DNA of 64,000 nt from positions 124,001-188,000 of the forward strand of contig JADKGY010000022.1 in assembly GCA_016722045.1 (NCBI GenBank). Reading direction: 5' to 3'. This DNA comes from Candidatus Opimibacter skivensis (GTDB lineage Bacteria > Bacteroidota > Bacteroidia > Chitinophagales > Saprospiraceae). The notes under the pieces are model-generated. The model was not told where the DNA came from, did not search any database, and saw only the letters and a program-made list of their open reading frames with translations. Below, piece by piece: positions 36,252 to 46,100 of this stretch; position 1 is the stretch's first letter, and the number at the start of each line of letters is the position of its first letter. Position numbers and translations under genes: made by a program.

Positions 36252-36482
36252 AGCCTTGTGGATGTAAAGATTCCTGAATAGACAGAAATTTGGTTAAGTA
36301 AAAAAACAATGTGTAAGCCCTTGATAAATAGACAGAAAGTCCCTAAAGGAAGGAAGTCAGCCCATTTCTTGAGGTGAAATATACAAAATCGTCATCAAGT
36401 AAACGATAAATTTAATAGAAAGTACGCCTTGAGATTACGGACCATGTAAGAATCGTGATGAACATTCCAAAAAGCAGACTAA

Positions 36483-36518
36483 AAAAAAGAGGCTATCAAA
36501 CGGACAGCCTCTTTTTTT
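36483..36518 (-). terminator. Rho-independent terminator
   Basis: AAGAGGCT ... AGCCTCTT with A-run on one side and T-run on the other, so it can act in both directions. It serves the minus-strand barrel gene ending at 36556. Confidence 0.85.
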
Positions 36519-36555
36519 CTCTGTAATGACACTGAAGTATCAGTGGGCAATCAAA

Positions 36556-37068
36556 TTATTCCATACCATGATCATGATTAACAAAAGCCTGGATACCTAT
36601 GCTTAACCCAAATTCGGTAGTACTGTTACCTGTGTTAAAGAAAACTGCTGGCTCAATAGCTACTCCATTGTTAAGAAACCATGAGTATCCAACTGAAGCT
36701 CCATAAGTAGGGTCCTGACCATTGTCGCTTAGATCCAGACTTACATGAGCCTGAATGAAAATAGGATTCGTTACATAATAACGGACGAATGGGCCGAGAC
36801 CAGTGGAAGTATTTGTCTCGCCTCCAGAACTTAAGCTGAAGAAGGAAAGTTCGGTACCGATAGCTAAATCATTAGCAATGAAATAACCGATAGTTGGGTC
36901 TATTAAAATAGCTGTAAGAGAGCCATCCAGGCCCTTAACTTTCGTACTTGAGAATCCGGCAGATCCACCTAACATCCATGCACCTTTTCCAACGGTCTGA
37001 GCTGAGATGGCTTGTGCAAAGCACACAAATGCAAAAATCGCAATAATTGATTTTGTAAACATTTTCAT
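36556..37068 (-). CDS. Outer-membrane beta-barrel protein
   Basis: A 170-aa protein with a signal peptide ending in AISAQ and a small OmpW/OmpA-like barrel: GAWMLGGSAGFSS strand at the start, several amphipathic strands and a C-terminal FGLSIGIQAFV strand. Function unknown; in Bacteroidota such barrels are abundant. A promoter at 37163-37192 and a decayed paralogue (37199-37333) lie upstream. Confidence 0.87.
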   Translation of the reverse strand: MKMFTKSIIAIFAFVCFAQAISAQTVGKGAWMLGGSAGFSSTKVKGLDGSLTAILIDPTIGYFIANDLAIGTELSFFSLSSGGETNTSTGLGPFVRYYVTNPIFIQAHVSLDLSDNGQDPTYGASVGYSWFLNNGVAIEPAVFFNTGNSTTEFGLSIGIQAFVNHDHGME

Positions 37069-37162
37069 AAGTTTTGATTTTTTAAAAGGTTTGAGAACTA
37101 ATTATTAAAGGTAAAAAAATCATATTACATAAAACATGTATGTTTTTTATACCAATGTGACG

Positions 37163-37192
37163 CAAATATAACCACGAAACTGAGGGGGCCAA
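37163..37192 (-). promoter_or_regulatory. Bacteroidota-type promoter of the barrel gene
   Basis: Minus strand: TTGG at 37189-37192, 18-bp spacer, TATATTTG at 37163-37170. It predicts a leader of about 85 nt. Confidence 0.6.
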
Positions 37193-37198
37193 GCTTCT

Positions 37199-37333
37199 TC
37201 ATTTTTCTCCTAAAAATATTTTCAATTCGATTCTCAGGCCAAAAGTGTTGCTATTGACCGGATCAGTATTTTCATCTTTTGATTTACTGAAATTATAATA
37301 GGCCATTGGTTCTAATGTAACCGATTCAGCGAG
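37199..37333 (-). pseudogene. C-terminal remnant of a second outer-membrane barrel gene
   Basis: An open minus-strand stretch of 44 codons ending in TGA, closed upstream by an in-frame TGA. It reads SVTLEPMAYYNFSKSKD ... SNTFGLRIELKIFL and aligns with the C-terminus of the 36556-37068 protein (GVAIEPAVFFNTGNST ... TEFGLSIGIQAFV). It therefore looks like the end of a tandem paralogue that lost its front part. Confidence 0.65.
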
Positions 37334-37965
37334 TCAGGCTGAGTTTGCCTTTGACAGTTGTGGGCATAATGCATGTCTGAGGGGCCTACATAACCGTGAA
37401 ATTTTTCTAAAAACATTTGGGTTAGGTGGGGTAGAATGATATCTTTGCCGTCCCTTTTGCGAGAGGGGTGTGCTTCGACCAGCTTAACTCAGCCTTGTGC
37501 TACAGCTCAGCAACCGAAGCGTGAGCGTGTGAGAAGAGGGAATTTGATGTCTAATTGCTGATAATGAAGCTATTCCTTAGCCTTTGCCTCAGCTTTAGCC
37601 TAAAGAAGAAAAGTTCATTGACAAGTATGGACAACGATTTATGATCAATTGCTGAGGAAGTGGTTGGTGATAAATTTAGGTAAGAAAATTGAAGGCTACG
37701 CAGATGATTCTGCTGGTTGTTCGGGAGATTGAAGTATTAAAAGCTTATAAGATTATAGGCTTATAGGGTTATGGTTATAAAACCAATAAGCCTATTAACA
37801 AATAAACCTATAAGCCGAGATTTGAGATCTGTCGGATTAATAAGTAAAAATCAAACGGGTAGCTGTACTCATAAAATTACAGATAGGAAAACAGAAGGAG
37901 CGAGGATCGTCTGCTTGAATTGCCCGGACATTTAAGTTTGGGAGGAAGAGAGTGGATAAAAAAAC
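37334..37965. other. Gene-free region upstream of 16S rRNA
   Basis: No supported gene. It holds a 45-bp dispersed repeat (37472-37516), an imperfect palindromic GGCTTATAGGTTTATT-like cluster (about 37741-37817) that could form hairpins, and the rRNA promoter region. A TAAGTTTG at 37933-37940 matches the -7 consensus but its spacing to a TTG (37915-37917) is short, so the rRNA promoter is not settled. Confidence 0.5.
37472..37516. repeat. 45-bp dispersed repeat, copy B
   Basis: Relative of 28606-28650. Its ends GCTTCG(ACC) and (ACC)GAAGC, the latter just beyond, can pair as a stem. Confidence 0.6.
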
Positions 37966-39497
<1,532 letters not shown>

Positions 39498-39739
39498 ATT
39501 TTACAAGAGTGTACTATTAATATAGTCAATAGTCCCGCTCCTTCTTCCCTGTCTCCTTGAATAAGGAATAACGAATATCGAAGTACGAGGGTAAGAGCGT
39601 GGAGAGTAAGATTTACAGTTTTTCTCTTCACTTCTACTTAGAACTTCCACTTCTTACTTCGATATTCGATATTCTCTATTCATTATTCCTTCCCTATTGT
39701 CCAAACTTGTTTTTAAAATAGAAATAAAGATTTCTTTTT
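39498..39739. other. 16S-tRNA spacer with long imperfect inverted repeat
   Basis: The spacer carries AAGGAATAACGAATATCGAAGTA (written in two parts: AAGGAATAACG then AATATCGAAGTA, 39563-39586) and an inverted counterpart near 39656-39690. The stem could take part in rRNA processing or be another heptamer/palindrome remnant. Confidence 0.6.
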
Positions 39740-39813
39740 AGTCTCGTAGCTCAGTTGGTTAGAGCGCTACACTGATAATGTAGAGGTCGGCAGTTCAAAT
39801 CTGCCTGAGACTA
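39740..39813 (+). tRNA. tRNA-Ile (GAT)
   Basis: 74 nt cloverleaf: acceptor AGTCTCG/TGAGACT with a terminal G-T, D arm GCTC...GAGC, anticodon stem CTACA/TGTAG with loop CTGATAA (anticodon GAT), T arm GGCAG-TTCAAAT-CTGCC, discriminator A. CCA is not encoded. Confidence 0.97.
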
Positions 39814-39821
39814 CTGAAAAG

Positions 39822-39890
39822 TGTGAGTTTGAGTGTGAGTTGGAGTGTGATGAATTTAACTCAAACTCACACTCCAACTCAAACTCTTCC
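39822..39890. repeat. Hexamer-type inverted repeat between tRNA genes
   Basis: Period-6 units (GTGTGA, GTTTGA, GTTGGA) on the left are mirrored by reverse-complement units (ACTCAA, ACTCAC, ACTCCA) on the right, so the spacer can fold as one hairpin. A copy of the right half recurs at about 40010-40043. Confidence 0.85.
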
Positions 39891-39964
39891 GGGGGATTAG
39901 CTCAGCTGGCTAGAGCACCTGCCTTGCACGCAGGGGGTCAACGGTTCGAATCCGTTATCCTCCA
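39891..39964 (+). tRNA. tRNA-Ala (TGC)
   Basis: 74 nt: acceptor GGGGGAT/ATCCTCC with one G-T pair, D arm GCTC...GAGC, anticodon stem CCTGC/GCAGG with loop CTTGCAC (anticodon TGC), T arm AACGG-TTCGAAT-CCGTT, discriminator A. CCA is not encoded. Confidence 0.97.
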
Positions 39965-39967
39965 CAA

Positions 39968-39995
39968 AAGCCTGACCAATCGGTCAGGCTTTTTT
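39968..39995 (+). terminator. Rho-independent terminator after tRNA-Ala
   Basis: AAGCCTGACC-AATC-GGTCAGGCTT, a perfect 10-bp stem followed by a T-run, only 3 bp after tRNA-Ala. It would end the rRNA transcript before any 23S gene. Confidence 0.9.
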
Positions 39996-40043
39996 ATTGC
40001 AATCCCATACAAACTCACACTCACACCCCAACTCACACTCTTC

Positions 40044-40100
40044 AGGGTCATGGGTTCGAATAAGTTACGTGTGGCGCACTTTTTTGCGCCATCCTCCACA
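40044..40100 (+). pseudogene. Partial duplicate of tRNA-Ala (3' half) with insertion
   Basis: AGGGTCATGGGTTCGAAT then AAGTT corresponds to the variable loop and T arm of tRNA-Ala, and ATCCTCCACA to its 3' acceptor end. A 24-nt insertion containing the hairpin GGCGCA-CTTTTT-TGCGCC separates them. The duplicate is preceded by the same ACTCACACTC-type spacer as the intact gene, so spacer and tRNA were duplicated together; the 5' half is gone. Confidence 0.65.
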
Positions 40101-40112
40101 AACGAAGGGTCG

Positions 40113-40181
40113 TCAGGATTAGCTCATTTGTTAAGAGCATGCCGCCAAAAGCGTCAAGGTCAATAGTTCAACGTTGTGCTC
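40113..40181 (+). pseudogene. Degenerate tRNA-like sequence
   Basis: Has GGATTAGCTCA and AGAGCATG like a tRNA D arm, an anticodon-like loop CCAAAAG with a damaged stem, and AGTTCAACG in T-loop position, but the T and acceptor stems do not pair. Probably a decayed tRNA copy. Confidence 0.45.
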
Positions 40182-40362
40182 AAAACCCTTGGCGAAGGAG
40201 AAATCTTTTAGAGCCGAAGCCTCAGTAAAGAAATCTCTTATCCAATTCATTTACATACAATAGCTATTTAGCGATTATTAGAAATCCCTCCTTAATTATG
40301 ACCATGGGAATGCATTCGTCTTGTTGAAAATCCATATTCACAATCTTCACTTCACAAAATCA

Positions 40363-40992
40363 TTACTCGGTTTGTTTTTTACTGAAGAGATAACTAATTG
40401 CAAATCCTATAACGGTATTTTCAGCAGATGCTCCATCATAATCCTCCCGTTGATCCTTTGGAACGCCATTGGCCAATCCAAGACTATACGAAGCAGAAAC
40501 TCTAACATGATCACCAAACTCATAACCGAGTTCTATGTTTCCACCGTAGTCAAATTGGCTGAAATCATCATCCTCCGTACTTCCAAATGAATATTTATAG
40601 GAATCACTTCCATTCACATTCTTACCACTAAATGCATAAGCTACATATGGTCCCACTGAGCAAAATAAATGTCGATTCTTAAATTGTATCCCAAGAGGAA
40701 TCTGTATGTAATTAAGAATTGCTTTAACATCATCCTCTTCCCTGTTTATCGCACCTTTACCTTGATATTCTACCCCTGTCAGGATGCCAAATTTTTCACT
40801 TAGAGGAATTGCCACAATTCCACCAATCATCAAAGCGGGTAATATTTTTGTGTCAATATCCAATTCCTCATCTGCATTTAAATTGGCCAGATTGAGACCT
40901 GTCTTCAGGCCCAATCGAACCTGAGAATTTCCATTATTAAAGGGGCACGCAGTTAAAAGGAAAAGGCCTAATAGAGTTGAAATATTTTTCAT
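40363..40992 (-). CDS. Outer-membrane beta-barrel (porin-family) protein
   Basis: A 209-aa protein. The signal peptide is followed by a Cys (LTACPF), which could be a lipobox, then an OMP_b-brl_2-type barrel: RLGLKTGLNLANLNADEE, FGILTGVEYQGKGA, IQIPLGIQF and a final IGFAISYLF strand. Family typical of Bacteroidota; no function known. Confidence 0.88.
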   Translation of the reverse strand: MKNISTLLGLFLLTACPFNNGNSQVRLGLKTGLNLANLNADEELDIDTKILPALMIGGIVAIPLSEKFGILTGVEYQGKGAINREEDDVKAILNYIQIPLGIQFKNRHLFCSVGPYVAYAFSGKNVNGSDSYKYSFGSTEDDDFSQFDYGGNIELGYEFGDHVRVSASYSLGLANGVPKDQREDYDGASAENTVIGFAISYLFSKKQTE

Positions 40993-41316
40993 GTTGAGGT
41001 AAAATTTAAAGATTAGTAAAAGTTTTATGGAATAATATAGGTATTTTAAGTGAAGTCAGACACTACCCCAAAAAAAATCTATTCAATCACTTAATTAAAT
41101 AAGTGAGAATTGGGATGATATTAACAATATGATCAATGGTCCTGATTAATTGTATCCATTTTCTCATTGCATAAAGAGGTAAATATATGCTATATGCAGG
41201 AATATAAGTAAATGCTAAAAAGCTTTCTTCATAGGTTTTACAACTTTTTATCCATGTAGTCAGGAATTAATTGTAAAATATATTTAATACTGGTTATTCA
41301 TTCATTTTTACTTATA
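40993..41316. other. Gene-free AT-rich region
   Basis: No gene supported. A small hairpin CACTTA-ATTAAA-TAAGTG lies at about 41088-41105. Confidence 0.5.
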
Positions 41317-41910
41317 TTATAATATTGTACGTTCCATTGTAATCCTCCTTTTTCTAAAAAGTATTATCCCCACCAACACCGTATTACATATTCCCAATGT
41401 CACCAAATAGGACATCGTTAAGATATTATGTGCCGAATTTGCCAGTAATGCAAAGATGTCAGTGCCTATCATGCATATCCAGAATGAAACAGTTTCAGTA
41501 GAAGGATCTGCATATGTCTTTCGATAGGTCGGGATATATCCTAATCCATCGATAAATGATACTAATAAAACAGCAAGGACAGGATTATCTAATTGCCACC
41601 ATACAAGAATTGCTATGAGCGCTGTAGCTAATGCAATCGTATCTGATCGTTTAATATTCTTTGTTCCATATTTAAAGCAAAGAAAAAATATAACGATCAC
41701 AAGGACGGTACCCACGAATAGACTAATAGCACCCCATTTTCCTCCGCCACGTACCATCGCGAAAGCTGCAGTGCCCTGAGTAAGGGCCCAAACAAGCCAG
41801 GTATATAAATGTGGTTTGGTCTTATGTACAAAGATGTCCCGGAAGTAGGGTACATAGCCAGTTAAAGTCAGGCATGTAGCTAGTATTCCAAAAATGATCT
41901 TGAGATCCAT
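41317..41910 (-). CDS. Multi-pass membrane protein with PQ-loop/SWEET-like internal repeat
   Basis: A 197-aa protein with about six to seven helices. The open frame continues upstream to 42102, but Met at 41910 (MDLKIIFGIL) begins a normal membrane protein; the upstream part runs antisense to the Fic remnant. Two halves look alike: GYVPYFRDIFVHKTKPHLYTW and, later, GYIPTYRKTYADPSTETVSFW, each a Pro-Tyr loop before a helix, as in PQ-loop or SemiSWEET-type carriers. Substrate unknown. No operon partner. Confidence 0.75.
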   Translation of the reverse strand: MDLKIIFGILATCLTLTGYVPYFRDIFVHKTKPHLYTWLVWALTQGTAAFAMVRGGGKWGAISLFVGTVLVIVIFFLCFKYGTKNIKRSDTIALATALIAILVWWQLDNPVLAVLLVSFIDGLGYIPTYRKTYADPSTETVSFWICMIGTDIFALLANSAHNILTMSYLVTLGICNTVLVGIILFRKRRITMERTIL

Positions 41911-41923
41911 TTTGCAAGTATAG

Positions 41924-42268
41924 CAAAAGTGGCTTGAATGGTTCCTGGGCTGTTTGGATTGGGCACTATCTGCAACAGATGAAACGCTTGCAAACGTCAT
42001 GCGAAAAGCGCGTTTTTGGGAAAAGCATAAGCATACATCTCTGAATGAAAGACAAAAACTTATGATCCACAAACTGCTTAATGGATTTATGGGCAAACTC
42101 ACTTCTTCAAAATGGGCTCTAATGACGAAATCCTCTTCTGATACTGCAGTTCGTGAGATAAATGATTTGGTAAAAAAAGGTATATTGGTAAAAGATGATA
42201 GTGGAGGAAGAAATACCAGTTATTCAATATCTCAGGCAACCGGGAAATTTTTAAGGTTTGGTAGTTAA
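41924..42268 (+). pseudogene. C-terminal fragment of a Fic-family protein
   Basis: Fic homology begins right after an in-frame stop (TAG, 41921-41923): KWLEWFLGCLDWAL, then LRKARFW-like MRKARFWEKHK, and a winged-helix end SDTAVREINDLVKKGIL. This is the tail of Fic/DUF4172-type adenylyltransferases; the catalytic HxFx(D/E)GNGR core is missing. A TTG at 41954 could start a 104-aa peptide, but a functional enzyme is not possible. It faces the membrane protein gene 13 bp away. Confidence 0.75.
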
Positions 42269-42313
42269 CGTCTTTTAACCTTCCCCCTCCTGCTAAAGGC
42301 CTTACTTTTACCT

Positions 42314-43075
42314 ATGACATTTTTTGTAAAGGAAAATTCCATCGTCAGAAAAATATGGAGCAAGAGCGACACCATCATCTTCATCTTCGCCGGCTCTGCC
42401 GCGGAATTTGCATTGAATAAAGCAGTCGACTGGTTGTATTACACAGGCAAACTACCTGCAGATCCGATAGGCCGATTATTTTCTACAGTCGCCTATGCAC
42501 GGGAAATTGTTTTTGCCGAAAATGAAGCTGCATTAAAAGCGATTGATAGAATAACATCCATTCATACAGCAGTTGAAACCAGTCGCCAACAACAAATTCC
42601 GGATTGGGCGTATAGAGATGTACTATTTATGCTGATCCATTATTCGATAGCAGCATATGAATTATTAGAAAGAAAATTATCAACAGCCGAAAAAGAAGAA
42701 GTATTTGATGTGTTCAACAGAGTGGGGTTAAGAATGAATTTAAAAGGTCTGCCAACAAATTTCAGTGCATGGGAAATCATGCGAAGGGAACATATGGAAA
42801 ATGATCTTCAAAAAGGTGATTTTACGATCGACTTATTTAAACAGTACAAAAAACATTTAGGGGCTATTCGATACAACATATTATTACAGGGTCAGGCATT
42901 AGTTGTGCCACCAACAGTGAGTAAGTTATTAAAGCTTGGAAAATTTTCCTGGATGAGGTTAATCATACTTCCATATAAACTGAGCAGAATAGTAAGAATG
43001 GACAGGGTCATAAAATCGATGATCCTGCCAGGAAAATATAAGGCACAGATCAGAGATCTTGATATGGTCCTTTAA
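42314..43075 (+). CDS. MpaB/DUF2236-type oxygenase family protein
   Basis: A 253-aa protein. The N-terminal IWSKSDTIIFIFAGSAAEFALN, GKLPADPIGRLFSTV and AIDRITSIHTAVE segments match the DUF2236 family, relatives of MpaB and the rubber oxygenase Lcp (haem-containing). His residues near RIxxIH and in MLIHYSI could bind haem. Substrate is unknown. Single gene, not clearly in an operon. Confidence 0.8.
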   Translation: MTFFVKENSIVRKIWSKSDTIIFIFAGSAAEFALNKAVDWLYYTGKLPADPIGRLFSTVAYAREIVFAENEAALKAIDRITSIHTAVETSRQQQIPDWAYRDVLFMLIHYSIAAYELLERKLSTAEKEEVFDVFNRVGLRMNLKGLPTNFSAWEIMRREHMENDLQKGDFTIDLFKQYKKHLGAIRYNILLQGQALVVPPTVSKLLKLGKFSWMRLIILPYKLSRIVRMDRVIKSMILPGKYKAQIRDLDMVL

Positions 43076-43136
43076 CTTTGCCATTCATACAATCTGCTTA
43101 TATTCACCATCTTTATACCCTCACCCTTGTCACCAA

Positions 43137-43158
43137 GTGACACAACTTTCTATCTTTA
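43137..43158 (+). promoter_or_regulatory. Possible promoter of CotH-domain gene
   Basis: TTG at 43137-43139 and TATCTTTA at 43151-43158, one mismatch from TAnnTTTG; the spacer is 11 bp from this TTG, so the -33 part is doubtful. Confidence 0.25.
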
Positions 43159-43179
43159 ATTCATCGAAAGATTCAGCCA

Positions 43180-46100
43180 ATGAAAATTGCTTCCCTCATG
43201 GCAGGACTTCTGTTTCTGCTGCCTTTTCAGTCCCATGCTCAATTGATCCTGTCCGAAGTGGCACCCACCAATTACTACCAGGTGCCTGATGAGAATAATG
43301 AGTATCCGGACTGGATTGAAATCTATAATGCAGGTGCTTCTCAGCAAAATCTCGTCGGGCTAAGTCTGAGTGATAGTAATAAACCCAAATGGACATTTCC
43401 TGATTATATACTCGGTGCAGGACAGCGTCTTCTCGTGTTTGCTTCCGGTAAAAACAGAGGAGGCTTAGGTCAATCGAAGATCGACCATTGGGAGACAGCT
43501 CTATATGAAGGGGACCAATGGCGTTTATTCATCGGTACTGAGAATCCTCCAACTGATTGGGCTAGTGTTGATTTCGACGACAGCGCATGGACTAATGCAC
43601 AAGGTGGTTTTGGATATGGAGATGATGATGATGTGACACCTATACCGGATTCTACACTTTCATTTTATTCTCGACGCACATTTAATGTATCAGATCCTTC
43701 AAAACTGGATAGTGCTATTCTGAGCATAGACTATGATGATGCTTTCATCGCTTATCTCAATGGTGTCGAAATCGCTCGAAGTGCGAATATGGTTGGTACA
43801 CCTGACAATACAACTTTGGCTACTTTTGATCACGAAGCGCATATATATTCTGGTGGGAATCCTGAGGTATTCCCTGTTTCAAAATCAAAACTGAAAGAAT
43901 TGTTGATCACCGGACAAAATGCGCTTGCTGTAGAAATACACAATATAGATCCGGGCTCAAGTGATCTTACGGCAAGGACATGGCTGCATTTTGGGATCAA
44001 TACACCGGATGTTTTTTATGGTCCTAATCCTCCTTTTTTCAACGATGTCAGCGTCACTACATTTCATACCAATTTTAAAATCGGTTTTGGAGAAACAGTA
44101 AAACTTTTTGATGTTGATGGTTTAGCTGCCGATAGCATTGCGATTCCTTATTTGCTTCCAGGAAATTCTATCATGCGTTTAGATGATATCAGCGATTGGT
44201 GTCTGACAGACAGTTCTACCGCTGATGCACCAAATGGAAACAAATGTCTCTCAGGTTATACTGAAACACCCGTCATCTCACCGGCTGCAGGTTTTTATCA
44301 AACGGATCAGACTATTTCAATCACAGGAAATAATGTACACTATACCACTGATGGTAGTGTGCCGCTTGATGCATCCCCATTGTATACAGGACCTTTCGAT
44401 ATCAGTAGTACCAGCGTGATCAGAGCGAGAAGTTTTGAACCTGGAAGGTTAGCTGGTGAGGCTGCTGATGCTTCTTATTTTATCGGCGAAAGCAGTCAAC
44501 TTCCCGTACTTAGTATCACAGCGAATCCCGGTGACCTTTTCAATGATGGTAGTGGTGGCCTTGCAGCTTATGACAATTATAATTCCGGTAATCGTGCACC
44601 AGTTCATCTTGAATATTTTGATAAAGACAGGAGCCTTGCATTTTCTGAGAACGCGAGTCTTCGTCCTGTCGGCGGATATTCTATAGGCTTTGATCAGAAG
44701 TCAATGCAATTTTCTTTTGATGAAGATTTTGGTGCAAAGGATGATGTGCACTATCCGATATTTGGAAGAGACAAGCCGGGCATTACAAGCTATCGTGAAT
44801 TCCGTGTACGCAATATGGATGATGATTGGAATAGTACACGCATACGTGATGTGCTGGCCAATCAACTCACATTGCCTACACATTGCGCATCTGAAGGGTA
44901 TCAGCATATGGCTGTATTCATCAATGGCCAATATTGGGGACATTATGCCGGAAGAGAAGTGACGAATGAATTTTATGTCCGTGACAATCATGGTGCCGAT
45001 CCGGATCTTGTCGAAGAAATACTGACTTCTTATTTTGAAAACAATCATTATCTCGCAGATGAAGGCACGGATGTTGATTTTTTTGACATGAGTGACTATA
45101 TCATTCAGCATGACATGAACAATCCGGTCTATTTCGCGGCAGCAAAAAAACGTGTTGATTGGGAAAACTGGGTTGATTATTTCGCTGCAGAGATGTATCT
45201 CGCCAATGGGGATTGGTTTTCGAGCATGTATTTCAATAACCTTCGGATGTACAGGGCACCTGATGTACGATGGAGGTTTCTGATTTTTGATGTCACTTAT
45301 GCTCAGGGGAATGGTGTTTCAGTAACCACCAATATCCTGGATGAAGCACTTGCTCATCCTGCCTTTCCCAATCGATACACAGACATGATGAATAGTTTTT
45401 TGTTAAACCCAGAATTTAAAAGATATTTTATCAATCGTTTTGCTGATCTGATGAATGAATACTGGACACCTGAAAAAGCAGGCACTATCATTGATGATAA
45501 TGCCACTGAAATCGCTTCAGAGATTAACAGGCAAAGTGCGCGTTGGGGATCACAGGATTCTGTAAGCTGGCGTAATCAATTACATGACCTCAAAGAGTTT
45601 CATGTCGTACGACGTATTTATCAGCGTAACCAGATCGAAGATTATTTTGGATTAAATGATCAGGTCGACCTCTCTCTGCAGGTTGAACCGGCAGGAGCTG
45701 GAGTTATACACATCAATACAATCGTTCCTAAAACATATCCATGGGCCGGAATTTATTTTGATGGAAATCCTGTGACCATTACAGCTGTTGCGAATCCGGG
45801 TTATACTTTCGATCATTGGGAAAATAGTTTTTCCATTGACACTTTTGGGCAATCGGTTACGATCAATCTGAAACCATTTTCGGAGTTCACTGCACATTTT
45901 ACAGGGACAGCTCAACCTGTTGCACTTGAATTGTCAGAAGTGAATTATCAATCTGATGTGACAAGAGATGCAGGTGACTGGTTTGAGATCAGAAATGCTG
46001 CTGACTATGCTATTGATCTTACTGATTTTAAAATGCAGGATCGTGAGTGGTACAATGCATTCCCTGTTCCTGCAGGAACTATACTTCAGCCGAATGAGCG

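Noticed and set aside
39840..40166. 108-aa frame over tRNA-Ala
   Set aside because: Overlaps a clear tRNA and a terminator; not a gene.
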